A stretch of 64,000 nucleotides of DNA from JBALVT01 sp965262875 (lineage in GTDB: Bacteria; Pseudomonadota; Gammaproteobacteria; Pseudomonadales; Halieaceae), in NCBI GenBank assembly GCA_965262875.1, contig OZ253569.1:5704001-5768000 (forward strand), written 5' to 3'. Below the pieces are notes generated by a model. It was given only the letters and a program-made list of their open reading frames with translations, did no database searches and had not been told where the DNA came from. Numbering within the stretch: the first letter of the stretch is position 1; every line of letters begins with the position of its first letter. Shown piece by piece: positions 28,705 to 39,340 of this stretch. A program made the translations under genes and the position numbers.

Positions 28705-29637
28705 TTATGATGCAGCTAGTTTATCCCGCAGTGTTTTTGCACGCTTATCTTCACCGTCATGACTCCAACCGGGCGCTCTGAAAATATAGTTGAGCTTATC
28801 TTTCCAGGTTTTCGCACGCTTCACATCGCTGAGAATCGCAAAGTATTCATGCGTCGCTACGTATAGCGGGTTATAGGAAGTGATATTTTGAGTTAAACCA
28901 TAAACGGGCGGATCGTCTTCTACTTCCTTGACGAAGGTACCAAATAGTTTGTCCCACACAACGAGGGTCGCGGCGTGATTGCAATCTAGATATCGAATAT
29001 TCGAAGCATGATGGACCCGGTGGTGTGACGGTGTATTAAAGACGCGCTCATACCAGGCCGGCAGCGTGTCAACCAACTCTGTATGCAACCAAAACTGATA
29101 AAACAAACTGAGCGACATCATTGTAAAGATCATCAGTGGATCAAAACCCAGTAGAGGCAACGGTATCCAAAAAGCATATTTATGGAAGCGCTCCATGACG
29201 CCCTGCCTTAACGCTGTCGCGTAATTCATCTTGACCGCGGAATGATGAGATACATGGCCGGCCCAAAACAGCCGCACCTCATGATTGGCCCGGTGCATGA
29301 AGTAATAGGTAATATCGTCCGCGAAGAACAACAATACCCATGCCCACCATTGTCTTTGTATAGGATCAGCAAACGGGCTGATGCTATGCAGGAAGAAAAA
29401 GAGCACCAGAGCTGCCATTTTAGGCAACACATCGACCGGGATCACCAAGACAGTCATCCACAGTGACGCTATCGTGTCTTCCTTCTCAAACAGACCAAGA
29501 GTGCGTTTCCGATCAATAGCGAACTCGATCAATAACGCGAGTAAGAATATCGACAAGAAGAAATAAACTAAATTGTCGTTAGCTAGCTCATCCAGGTAAA
29601 ACTGTCCCAATCCTATAGGGACAGTCCACCAGAACAC
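28705..29637 (-). CDS. Di-iron membrane hydroxylase, alkylglycerol-monooxygenase (AGMO)-like
   Basis: This 310-residue fatty-acid-hydroxylase-superfamily protein has several membrane helices. Its eight-histidine di-iron set is visible as HRANH (115-119), HVSHH (128-132) and HHRVHH (205-210), plus H185 in FWLHTE. Beyond the generic boxes it shares AGMO/TMEM195 features: HTE before NTPSHHRVHH, VVWDKLFGTF, VYGLT and a C-terminal FRAPGW. AGMO cleaves the ether bond of alkylglycerols to a fatty aldehyde and glycerol. It starts at GTG 29637, six bases after the TonB-receptor stop with AGGG upstream, so it is the last gene of an operon with AGPS-, GlpD- and glycerol-kinase-like genes. A sterol-desaturase role is the alternative. 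Confidence 0.72.
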   Translation of the reverse strand: MFWWTVPIGLGQFYLDELANDNLVYFFLSIFLLALLIEFAIDRKRTLGLFEKEDTIASLWMTVLVIPVDVLPKMAALVLFFFLHSISPFADPIQRQWWAWVLLFFADDITYYFMHRANHEVRLFWAGHVSHHSAVKMNYATALRQGVMERFHKYAFWIPLPLLGFDPLMIFTMMSLSLFYQFWLHTELVDTLPAWYERVFNTPSHHRVHHASNIRYLDCNHAATLVVWDKLFGTFVKEVEDDPPVYGLTQNITSYNPLYVATHEYFAILSDVKRAKTWKDKLNYIFRAPGWSHDGEDKRAKTLRDKLAAS

Positions 29638-29643
29638 GCGACC

Positions 29644-31993
29644 CTAGAACTGGTAACGTGCTTGTATCTCAACACTGCGCGGGGCGTCAATGTGCTGAAA
29701 GTAAGTTTCACCGAATCCCTGCCCGGCAAGCGGCACATCGTTACCCCAGGTGGTGGTTTTCTCGTCAGTTAAGTTTTTCCCCAAGATTGCAATACTCCAG
29801 GTTTGATCACTGCTCGCCAGTGACAGACGCGCATTCACCTTGGTAAACGAATCTTGTGCCAATACAGGATCACCATCGTTGGCTACCTCGTAATCATCGG
29901 AGTACATCAAGTCTACGCCCGCCCTCAGTTCCAGGTTTTCTCCAATTGAAGTGAGGTAGTCCAGTGCGATGTTGGCGGAAAGCTCTGGAGCGAACTGCAG
30001 CGACTCACCGGCCAAATCCTGTATGCAACCAGATCGGGTTCCGCCAGCGGCTATCCATGCCACTACCTGGGTCTCCCTACAGGCGGCGTCGGGGAACGAG
30101 TCATAGCTTGCATCGAGATAGGCAAAACCCGCATTCAGTGTGAGCTCCTCCGTCAGCACGATGGATCCATCCACCTCTATACCTTCGACCTCAGTTTCGG
30201 CGGCATTTCCGACCACAAAGCCAGCATTACCATCGAAAGTGCTGACCTGTACATCTTCAAACTCGCTGTGAAAAACAGCCACGTTCAACCGTGCACGACC
30301 GTCCAGTAAATCCATTTTTGCCGCCGAGCTCAAAACTCGTAACTGTTTCGTCATCGTACTCTTGGGCGTCCAGGAGACCTCGACCATTCGCTTCATCAAA
30401 TCCACCGGCTTTGTAGCCGTTGCCGACTTTAAAATAAGTCATCATCGTGTCTGTGGCATCCCATTGCAGGGTGATGTCGCCCGTTGTGTGATCCTGATTA
30501 CTCTTGTTGTCAAATGGTACAGGCGTACAGAGGTTTGCAACACCTATGCATGCGCCTGCGGAGGTAAAGCTGTGATCTGTTGAGAAGTTCAACACCTGGT
30601 CGTAGATACCAGCTAAAACGGGGTTGAGGTCCATGGTAAAAAGATCAGCAGTATACTGGTCCTTGGTAAACTCCTTTTCATCCTTTGAATAACGCAAGCC
30701 ACCGATAACGCGTAACGCGTCGCTGACATTCCAGGTCAGTTGCACAAATGTAGATAAGGTCGACGCATCTTGCTCAAAGGTTCCGTGGCCAGTTGCATCC
30801 AGGTTTCCGGTTCCTATGCCTGCCGCAGAGAGCAACACGTCGGTTACGCGCTGATGCTCAAGCTCTTCATCTTGGTAATACACACCGGCCAAGTACTCAA
30901 ATGTTTCTCCGATGGGCGAGGACAGTATAAACTCTTGGGTAAATTGCTTGTGCTGCTCATCGCGACCACGTGCGAGGAACTCTAGAGGGCCGTAGTCAGC
31001 ATCCAGATAGTTTACAAATTCATAGTTGACGTAGCCGGTGACTGACTTGAGCGTGTGCTCGCCCACCGCCCATTCTGCCGTCAGCGTCGCGATGTCCCAC
31101 TCGCTGTCATGGAACTGAGTGTCACTAAGCACGCCACTAATATTGCCACCGGACTTGTCGTAGTCGAATGCGGCGCTAAAATTGGGGTCGGCGGCTTGAT
31201 ACCGTCCAATGGCAAAAGGGGTTGCAATTGAAATCATGTCCTAGCGACCCACGGTGTCAGACTTCCCAGTTTCGTATTTGAAAGTGACGTCCAAATTATC
31301 GCTTGCCGCCCAGTCCAGGACGATACGCGCCGCTGTATTCTCGTCCTGTCTTTCATCCCTGTTCTGAAACGTGTTATTCACATAACCGTCGGACTCATTG
31401 CGAGTGACAACCACACGAGCGCCCAAGGTATCTGTTAATGGCCCCGACAGCATTAGCGTGGTGCTCCAACCATCAAACTCGGGTTCAGCACTCACCTCAA
31501 TACTGCCTTCAAACTCGTCGCCAGGCCTGGCGGTGGTAATGTTGATTGCGCCTGCGACCGTGTTTTTGCCGAACAATGTACTCTGTGGTCCCTTCAGTAT
31601 CTCAACGCGCTGGATGTCCAGAAAGGTACTGCGCGATGCTTGGCCTCTGCCAAAATACACACCGTCTATAAACGTACCCACTGATTGCTCGAAACCGTAA
31701 TTGATACCGGATCCAACGCCGCGAATAAACAACTGATCTCCCGCGCCACCTTCGGCTATATGCACGTTGGGCATAAATATAGCCAGATCTTCTAAGGAGC
31801 CTATGCCTTGGTCGGTGATTTTTTCGGCACCCATCACCGATAGTGCGATGGGCACGTCTTGCATCCCCGCGGCGCGTTTAGTGGCCGTTACTACGACCTC
31901 CTCAAGCATTAGCTGTGCGGCGACAGGCAGGGTTGATACCGACCCGGCCAACCCGGTGGCAATCGCTAAAGCAGTATGTTTAAAGTTTCTCAT
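29644..31993 (-). pseudogene. TonB-dependent receptor, broken by nonsense codon and frameshift
   Basis: This is an outer-membrane TonB-dependent receptor. The N-terminus has a signal peptide (cleaved near VAAQLM), a TonB-box-type EEVVVTATKR, and plug motifs (DVPIALSVMG, RVEILKGPQSTLFGKN). The frame is interrupted by an in-frame TAG at 31241-31243 between SDTVGR and DMISIATPF; a single C-to-T change from CAG would explain it. A second lesion is one extra A in an A5 tract (plus strand 30315-30319): deleting it joins SFELGGK to MDLLDGRARLNVAVFHSEF. The barrel then runs to a normal C-terminal RYQF. It is in the AGPS/GlpD/FGGY operon and would import that pathway's substrate. Confidence 0.8.
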
Positions 31994-32067
31994 TGTGGTT
32001 CCTCTTTACGGTTTTATTGGTTGAAGAAGTGTTGCTTGAAATTCTGGGCTATCAGCGCCTGAGTGAT

Positions 32068-33633
32068 TCAACGCGGATAACCAGTGATAGCGCGTATTGC
32101 CTTATAGCTAGGGCGAAGCTTGCTATACATCTTGCTGTAAACATTGCGGTACAGTTGATCGTAAGTTCGTTGGTGTTCCGCTACGGGACTAAAACTGTCA
32201 CCCACGTGAGTCATGTGACTGACTGCGGTGTGAAAATCGGGGTAAATGCCAACCCCCACCGCCGCAGCGATGGCCGCACCCAAACCAGAGGTTTCAAAGG
32301 TATGGGGGCGCTCTACTGTCATGCCAAATATATCGGCCGTAATCTGCATCACTCCATCGCTCTGGGAACCCCCACCCGATACTCTAAGGCGCTGTAATTT
32401 TTGGCCACTGCGCTTTTCAAGCAGTTCCTTACCCTCGCGCAAGGCGTAGGTCAGCCCTTCAATCATTGCACGATAGACATGCGCACGAGTGTGCACATCG
32501 CCAAATCCGATAATGGCGCCTTTTGCCTCTGGCCCCGTGTTTCCCGCAACGTTTGACCAGTACGGCTGTAATGTCAGGCCCATCGCTCCGGGCGGTACGG
32601 CTCGCAGTAGTTCATCAAACAGCAATTCCGGAGCAACGCCCTCCTCGGCAGACCTCAACTGCTCCTGCAGCCCAAACTCTTTTTTGAACCAGCTAACCAT
32701 CCAGTATCCGCGCGGCACAAACATCTCGACGTTATAGCTACCCGGGACCACGCCGGGGTACGGTGGTTGGTAGGGAATAGCTTCCAGGTATTTGTCGCTG
32801 GTGATGTTTACAGTTGCCGTGGTGCCGTAGCTCAAACTGCCCGTGGCGGCATCAAGACAACCAGAACCGAGCACTTCACAAGCCTTATCCGAACCCGAGG
32901 CGATCAATGGCAAGCCCTCAGGAATACCCGTTTCGAGGGATTCCTGTGGGGAAACATGCCCCAAGGTTGTGCCCGCCGGTAGCAACTCGGGCAGCATATC
33001 GGCCGTAATCGGTAAAGCGCGCCACTGCCACTCATTTTCTTTGCACCAGGTCTGCGCTTTGAAATCAAAGGGGACATAACCAACTTGGCTGGCCACGGCA
33101 TCGGTGTAGCCACCGGTCAGTTTGAAGGTGTGGTAGCCCGACAACAACAGAAATTTATCAACCTGTTGCCACAATTCTGGCTGGTTTTGCGAAATCCAGT
33201 TCGCTTCAGCCTGGGCATGAAAGTTATCCACTGACTCTTTAGCTCGTACCACCCGCATCAACAGAGATTCAAAGGTATTGAGCTTAGGAGCCGTATCGAC
33301 GACTCGCTGATCCAGCCAGCTAATGGCCGGTCCCAGGGGCTGGCCGTCAACATCAAGAGGAACCACCGTTGCTCGCTGCGTGGTAACGGAGACCGCTCGG
33401 ATCGCTTCGCGTGGAAAGTCCAGCAATGGCCACAATTGCTGACAGGCCTCGCATAAAGAGGCCCAAAAATATTCCGCACTCTGTTCAGCCCAGCCCGCCT
33501 GAGGTGACACATAGGGTTCGATGTCTACCTTGCACCTGGCTGCCAACTGTCCGTCTTGATCGAACACGAGAGCACGAACACTTTGCGTGCCATTGTCGAT
33601 AGCCAGCATGTATTGAGGATTAGCCGACGGCAT
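32068..33633 (-). CDS. FGGY-family carbohydrate/polyol kinase
   Basis: This 521-residue kinase of the glycerol/xylulose kinase family has the N-terminal phosphate-binding loop AIDNGTQSVRALVFD, the SVTTQRATVVPLD region and C-terminal RLRVSGGGSQSDGVMQITAD with the GGG(S/A)xS signature. Length fits the family. It overlaps the preceding glpD-like stop by 14 bases, so it is operonic. Context (GlpD-like and AGPS-like enzymes) suggests phosphorylation of glycerol or of an O-alkylglycerol, but sequence alone does not fix the substrate. This is one of two undamaged structural genes of the operon. Confidence 0.83.
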   Translation of the reverse strand: MPSANPQYMLAIDNGTQSVRALVFDQDGQLAARCKVDIEPYVSPQAGWAEQSAEYFWASLCEACQQLWPLLDFPREAIRAVSVTTQRATVVPLDVDGQPLGPAISWLDQRVVDTAPKLNTFESLLMRVVRAKESVDNFHAQAEANWISQNQPELWQQVDKFLLLSGYHTFKLTGGYTDAVASQVGYVPFDFKAQTWCKENEWQWRALPITADMLPELLPAGTTLGHVSPQESLETGIPEGLPLIASGSDKACEVLGSGCLDAATGSLSYGTTATVNITSDKYLEAIPYQPPYPGVVPGSYNVEMFVPRGYWMVSWFKKEFGLQEQLRSAEEGVAPELLFDELLRAVPPGAMGLTLQPYWSNVAGNTGPEAKGAIIGFGDVHTRAHVYRAMIEGLTYALREGKELLEKRSGQKLQRLRVSGGGSQSDGVMQITADIFGMTVERPHTFETSGLGAAIAAAVGVGIYPDFHTAVSHMTHVGDSFSPVAEHQRTYDQLYRNVYSKMYSKLRPSYKAIRAITGYPR

Positions 33634-35316
33634 TCGCGTTACTCACCGTTGACACAGCAGTATGTGACATTTCACCGACCGGCCCAGGGCTGGATAGACC
33701 GTTGGGAAGGCTGTAGTGACGCCGCCAAATATCTTGGTAGCGATCTAGCTCCTGCGCCCAACGCGCAACATCCCAGCCAAGCTCAGCGGCACACAAAGAT
33801 TGCAAATCGTCGAACAGTGACTCGGCTCCATTTTCCAATAGTTGCCCTAGCCTAGTGCGCCGGAGTAGCAAATCGTCGAGATGATGAACGGCTTCATGAC
33901 GCAACGCCCAGCGGCATTCGGCCAGGCAAAACTCAGTAGTCGATATGCATTCTCTTTCCTGGGCCTGTGAGCCCGCCAGCATATGCTGTGCGACGGAGCC
34001 GTAGCGCCCGAGTAATCGCTGAGAACGCTCGGGGTCGTTGGGTATTAGGACTTCTTGTTTTGCCGTTGGCAACTGAAATACCTTATCGTCAGAGAACGCA
34101 GTGGGCGTAGGCAAGCGAGACTGAGCAGCCGTAAGCGCATCAAGCGCGATGAGTCGAAATGTAGTGAGTTTCCCGCCGTTGACAGTAATCAAACCATTGT
34201 CAGACCAGATTGCATGATCCCGGCGTTCTTTCGAGGCATCCTTTGCTTTTTCAGCGCCTATTACAGGGCGAACACCTGAGAAGGTGGAAAGAATGTCATC
34301 GCGCGAAATAGGATTTTGAGGGAATAGCTTCTGTACAGCCTCAAGCAAATAATCCACTTCATGCTCGCTGATGCTTGCTTCAATGTTCAAGTCTTGCGTG
34401 TGGTCAAGATCAGTGGTTCCCACCACGGTGGCACCTTCCCAAGGATAGACAAAAACCGCGCGCTTATCTTGCGGGTGCGGCATTGCCAGTACATCGGCGA
34501 TAGGAAGACACTGCTTTGGCAGTACCAGGTGGCTACCTCGCAATGGCCTAACTCTTTTTTCGTCTTTTACTTCTCTGCGCAAGGTGTCAGCCCAGGCCCC
34601 TGTGGCATTGATCACCACTGGCGCGCGCAGGTCCAGCGTCTCTGGCTCGGCCTCTCCATTGGCGTCACGCGTAGGAACATTTAGCCGACCCCACACACAT
34701 TGTTATCCTCAATCAGCAATTGCTTGACTGGCGTGTAGTTGAGCGCACAATCCCCTTGCGCAATGCTCTCTTGCAGCACACGAAGTACCAGCCTGGCATC
34801 GTCGGTGACCGCGTCGGTGTAGTAACAAGCGCCTTTCAAATCCTGATCGCAAAGACCGGGGAACTGCGCTTTCAACCGCGTGGTTGTGCAATAGCGATGG
34901 TCCCTGATCCTGGCAATCCGATCATAAATCTCAAGAACAAGAGACATGGCCCAGCGACCGGGAAATCCACCCTTACGAAGCGTGAAGTAGTAGCCCATCC
35001 GGTCGACCAGCCCCGGGGCTTCTTCCAGCAAGCGTTCACGTTCCTTCAGCGAGTGCTTGGTCAGTTTCAAATCGCCAGCGGCGAGGTAACGAAGCCCACC
35101 GTGGACCATTTTCGATGAGCGACTAGACGTCCCCCAAGCGAAGTCCTTCTGCTCAACAAGCAGTGTACGGTAGCCACGACGGACCGCCTCACGCAGGACG
35201 CCGGCACCCGTAATACCACCACCGACCACGATAATGTCCCATTCGTTCGCATCACCGTGGCGCATGCGGTCCAGCAATTGGGCGCGATTGGTGAATGAAA
35301 TAAAATTGGTCTCCAT
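33620..35316 (-). pseudogene. glpD: Glycerol-3-phosphate dehydrogenase (GlpD-like), frameshifted
   Basis: This is a membrane-associated FAD enzyme that oxidises glycerol-3-phosphate, or here possibly an alkyl derivative, to the ketone. The N-terminal Rossmann motif DIIVVGGGITGAGVLREA and SSKMVHGGLRYL are diagnostic; the C-terminal half has VVINATGAWADTLRR and GVRPVIG. The first frame ends at 34681 after NNVCGVG, and the second begins there as RLNVPTRDANG. A base appears lost from the G tract (plus-strand C4 at 34689-34692). The ATG at 35316 lies four bases after the AGPS-like gene's true stop; the 3' end overlaps the kinase gene. Confidence 0.8.
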
Positions 35317-35320
35317 CACA

Positions 35321-36930
35321 TTAGTCTTCGACGTTGGGGAGCAACTTACCGGGATTCATCTGCCCATTCGGGTCAAAGGACTGGCACAAATTACGGATGG
35401 CGGCGATGCCGAGCTGCCCCTTTTCCGCCTCCAGGTAGCTGCTGTGGTCCGCTCCTACCCCGTGTTGGTGACTAATGGTCCGCCGTACGCAACGATTTGT
35501 TGCGCGTCTGCGGCCTTCAATTTATTCCATCGTTGCAGCGTGGCTTCATAGCTGTCCGCATACCGAAATAAGTAGGTCGTATAGATGCTGGACCCCTGCC
35601 CGTAGACGTGGGACAAATGGGTATAGACATGAACCTGCTCGTCTTCATCCGCTAGCGCCGTGCGAATTGCGTTTTCAATATCAGCCATTGCCTGTGGCAC
35701 GCGCACCCAGTCGATTGCGGTTTCCATGGTATCGACGGCGTAGCCAGCCATACCCAGAGGTTCTCTCAGATAAGGTGCTCGAAAGCGTCCATGCGCCCAA
35801 CGCTCGCCTAGCGAACCATCAACTTCAACACCACCGTTATGCGCACAACACGCCCGTGATTGTTCTAGCGCTGCCTGACATTGCGCTTCGGTGCCGGTGA
35901 CGCCCAAGGTCATCATTACTTTGTCTTCGCCGATACCCTTCGAGGACAGGAAGTTTTCCAGCTCCTGAACCATCGCGCTGTCATTGCCCATATGTAACAA
36001 ACTGATGGTCTCCAGCTGATTACTCAAACGAACCATCGACAGCTGCATTTTTTGTTGCGCGAGCTGCTTGGCGGTTGCCATGCCTTCGCTCCACGACGGG
36101 AAGAAAATCACGTGGAATGATTCGCACTCCGGCAGTGACGATACCCTTACCTTGACCTCAGTGATGATTCCCATGCGTCCTTCGGAGCCAAGAATCATCT
36201 CGCGAATATCCGGCCCCGCCGACGATGCGGGAATCGTCGGTATCTCTAAGGTGCCGACGGGAGTTTCAATGCTGCCGCCAGCAAACAGTTGTTCAATGCG
36301 TCCGTAGCGAAGCGACTGCTGGCCGCTTGATCGGCTGGCGACCCACCCACCGACCGTGGAAAGTTCCCAGGATTGCGGATAGTGCCCGAGGGTGTAACCC
36401 TCACGCTGTAACTGCTCTTCGAGCAATGGTCCCGGGGTACCAGCGCCAAAAGTGGCAAGTTGGCTCTCCTTGTCCAGATCGATCAGTTGGTTCATACGGC
36501 CCATATCGATCGTAAGAACCGCACGTTCTCCAAGTTCAGGATTAATATGGCCAACAACAGAGGTGCCACCACCGTAGGGAATGACTGAGACAGCATTGTC
36601 CGCCGCATAGCGTAGAAGTTCACCGACCTCTCCAGCGGACTCTGGAAATGCCACACCGTCGGGAAACGCAACAAATTCACCACTGCGCACGGCAAACCAG
36701 TCGGGCAGGCTCTGGCCCCGGGCGTGGCGCAGGCGAATTTCGGGGTCTACACTCACCAGCGGGTGTGCAGGCAAGCGAGAGGCCGGCACTTTAGCTAAGG
36801 TGTCCTCAAGGCTGGCATCCGGGAGCGGTGTGGATGGGCCCACCAGCGCTACCAGCATCTCGCGCAAGCTATCACTCAACTGTGTCGTGTATTCGCTGTC
36901 TTCGTTACCCCAGCTGTTCCATCGTCGCAT
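35321..36930 (-). pseudogene. Alkyl-DHAP synthase (AGPS)-like FAD-binding oxidase, frameshifted near the C-terminus
   Basis: This is a flavoprotein of the vanillyl-alcohol-oxidase fold resembling alkylglycerone-phosphate synthase. It has MRRWNSWG at the start, the FAD-binding PYGGGTSVVGH, QSWELSTVGGWVASRSSGQQ and RYGRIEQLFAGG, and the late GxxSHQHGVG active-site histidine motif. That motif is reached only after a frame change at about 35480: the main frame ends as GGPLVTNTG at 35455, while one added G gives GGTISHQHGVGADHSSYLE running to TAA at 35321. I chose the ATG at 36930, with AGAGG eight bases upstream, over a longer upstream extension. It is first in the operon and divergent from the AraC regulator. 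Confidence 0.78.
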
Positions 36931-37079
36931 GCAAATTACCTCTATCGATTGGTTGGGCGCCCACCCCGGTACACCGGCATTAGGCGTAACGTAGTACCCT
37001 GTCGCGCCTGTGCGGCGCAGAAAGTCCGCTTGCACTTGCCACAACGGTAAACACTTGATTTATACTACGGTTCCACGCA

Positions 37080-37093
37080 ACAGTGATCACTGT
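37080..37093. promoter_or_regulatory. Perfect 14-base palindrome in the AGPS/AraC divergent region
   Basis: ACAGTGATCACTGT is an exact inverted repeat between the divergent AGPS-like and AraC-family genes, 62 bases upstream of the AraC-family start. Position suggests an operator. AraC-type proteins more often bind direct repeats, so a different regulator or chance is possible. Confidence 0.4.
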
Positions 37094-37155
37094 CTGGAGA
37101 CGACACAGGGGTCACAATTGCCGCCAATAAGAGAGATAGCGTCGGACTTTTGGAT

Positions 37156-38181
37156 ATGAACAGCAACGGCATGGCATCGGTGCCAGCAATAAAACAATAT
37201 TTAAAGGCCGCAGAAGCAAACGGTGTAGATTACTACCCGTTGTTGGATCGCGCCGGAATCGACCCTGCAGTATTGAATGACAACAATAAGCGCATACCCG
37301 GCACTGCGATGGAGCGCCTAGTGGTATTACTGGTGGCAGCCAGTGATGATCCTTGCTTAGGATTGCATTCGGCACGTTTCGTCGAGCCTGCGACGTACAG
37401 TGTGCTTGGATATATCTCTATGAACTGCTCCACCTTGCGCGAGGTGCTTGCTCAGATTCCCATATACGAGAAAATCGTCGGTGATATGGGGGTATCCTCC
37501 ACCGACACCCTCGGCGATCATGTGTTGTTGCGCTGGCAGTGCCAGTTTCAAGACCCAATAGCAAAACGCCATGAGGTTGAAACCGTCATAGCCTCCTGGA
37601 ACGCCTATACCCGAAATTTTTTACATGTAGAGGCCAGCTATGCCGACTGCATCTGGTTTGAACACTCAGGACCGGAGGATCCCAACTTACTGGCAGAATA
37701 TGCTGAGCTCTTTGCCTCTGAGGTCTTGTTTAATCAACCCGCTAGTGGAATCTTGATGCGTCAGGCCGTACTCGATGAACCCTTACCTCAGGGCAATCAG
37801 ATACTGTTGCACTCGCTGCTTGACCACGCGACCCAAATATTGGCAGATATCGACCGCAATCAATCACTTGCGATCCAAGTGAAGAACTTGTTGCGCCTCA
37901 TGATGGTAGAGCACTCTCCGTCGAGCAGCTTGATTGCAGAAAAACTGGGTATGAGTGGCCGTACACTGCAGCGCAAATTGCACGATGAGGGTCTCGCTTA
38001 TAAGGACGTGCTGAACGAATTGCGTCTGGAATTGGCATTGCATTATTTAAAAAATAGCCAACTGAGTTTGGACAACATCGCGAACAAGCTGGGATATGCG
38101 GAACCCCGTTCATTTTACCGCAGCTTCAAACAATGGGCGGGGCATACCGCCGGTTCCTATCGGTCTGAAGAATCCCTGTAA
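37156..38181 (+). CDS. AraC-family transcriptional regulator
   Basis: This regulator of about 341 residues has an N-terminal arabinose-binding-type (OruR/ArgR-like) effector domain and a C-terminal AraC helix-turn-helix pair. It reads SSSLIAEKLGMSGRTLQRKL (first helix-turn-helix) and SLDNIANKLGYAEPRSFYRSF (second), followed by the usual W and G. The ATG at 37156 is preferred over the TTG two codons upstream. It is divergent from the AGPS/GlpD/kinase/receptor/AGMO operon and is its likely activator. Confidence 0.87.
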   Translation: MNSNGMASVPAIKQYLKAAEANGVDYYPLLDRAGIDPAVLNDNNKRIPGTAMERLVVLLVAASDDPCLGLHSARFVEPATYSVLGYISMNCSTLREVLAQIPIYEKIVGDMGVSSTDTLGDHVLLRWQCQFQDPIAKRHEVETVIASWNAYTRNFLHVEASYADCIWFEHSGPEDPNLLAEYAELFASEVLFNQPASGILMRQAVLDEPLPQGNQILLHSLLDHATQILADIDRNQSLAIQVKNLLRLMMVEHSPSSSLIAEKLGMSGRTLQRKLHDEGLAYKDVLNELRLELALHYLKNSQLSLDNIANKLGYAEPRSFYRSFKQWAGHTAGSYRSEESL

Positions 38182-38402
38182 GCGTCCGAAAATGCTACAC
38201 CGCTGTCTGGTTCTGATATGGGGAATTTTCTTTCTCGTAGATATTCTCTATATCAACCAGTGGTGCCTGTGTTTAGCTAGTCGACCCTGAAAAACGCTTA
38301 ACATGTTGATTGTATTAGATAATACTGGGTATTTGTGAGATGATTTCGACCAGTTTCAAGCCTATTTGGCACTTAATCCGGTCGAAACAAAGGTGGCTCT
38401 CG

Positions 38403-39059
38403 ATGAAAGATTCTTCCCCCGATCACCATCAAATGAGTTTTATGGCTGCTGGGTTGATGGATCAACTCAATCCGAAACACCCTCTGTTACATCTTGCGCG
38501 AACCATACCCTGGGACTTTTTTGAATCGGAGTTCGCTCCCTTGTATGCGGCAACTGGCAGGCCTGCCAAACCCGTACGCTTGATGGTGGGTTTATCTATT
38601 CTCAAGCATATGGAAAATGTCAGCGACGAGGTTATCGTGCAACACTGGGTACAAAACCCGTATTACCAGGCATTTTGCGGGGAGGTTGAATTCCAGTGGT
38701 CATTCCCTTGTGACCCATCCGATCTGGTGTACTTCCGCAAGCGAGTCGGCGAAAAGGGATTTGAAAAAATATTGGCATCCTCTATCACCATTCATGGTGA
38801 GAAAGCGGTCGAAGAGGAAGTCTGTATTGACACCACAGTACAGGAAAAAAACATCACCTTTCCCACCGATGCAAAGTTGTACCGAAAGATTATTGTTCGT
38901 TGCCTGAAATTGGCCAGGAAAGAAGGGATAACACTTCGCCGCAGTTATGCCAAGGAAATTAAGCAAAGAAAACTGGAATGTCGTTTTGCGGGACATCCCA
39001 GGAACCGTGCCAAGGCCCGCAAAGCCGTTAAGCGGCTAAAGACCATTGCCGGTTGTTAG
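38403..39059 (+). pseudogene. IS5-family transposase, C-terminally truncated
   Basis: The N-terminal half of an IS5-type DDE transposase is present: KDSSPDHHQMSFMAAGLMDQ, NPYYQAFCGE, FPCDPSDLVYFRKRVGEKG and DTTVQEKNITFPTDAKLYRKI, which contains the first catalytic Asp (VCIDTTVQ). It is cut after LKTIAG at about 39053 by unrelated sequence and ends at a chance stop. The left end of the element may lie near 38280 (GACCCTGAAAAACGC), and the rest of the transposase is not found in the window. I use the ATG at 38403. Confidence 0.75.
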
Positions 39060-39148
39060 CGCCACAGTAAACCCGCAGTTATTTGCCGCAGAATAAAAGA
39101 ACGACAAAGAGGCGACAGTGATCCGGCTTAACTCCAATCGATCACAGG

Positions 39149-39340
39149 CTAGAACGGCAGCTCATGATTTACCTCGACACTGTCTGTGTACTCTTGTTGC
39201 TCAATCCGGATCTCCTCGTACAGTTGCGCAATCTCATCACCATAGTGATCCCACAGTACCGATCTCAGGTCGCCGAGCAGCTGATAAATACAATCGGCTT
39301 GTTCAGCCGTCCAGTAGGTTGTGATTTTTAAGGTTTTCAT
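39149..39340 (-). CDS. Small IS21-associated protein of unknown function
   Basis: This 63-residue acidic protein (TYWTAEQADCIYQLLGDLR, then HYGDEIAQLYEEIR) has an ATG overlapping the istB stop by four bases, so it is translationally coupled to the transposition genes. It is not recognised as a known domain. Its position suggests an accessory frame of this IS21 type. Confidence 0.5.
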   Translation of the reverse strand: MKTLKITTYWTAEQADCIYQLLGDLRSVLWDHYGDEIAQLYEEIRIEQQEYTDSVEVNHELPF

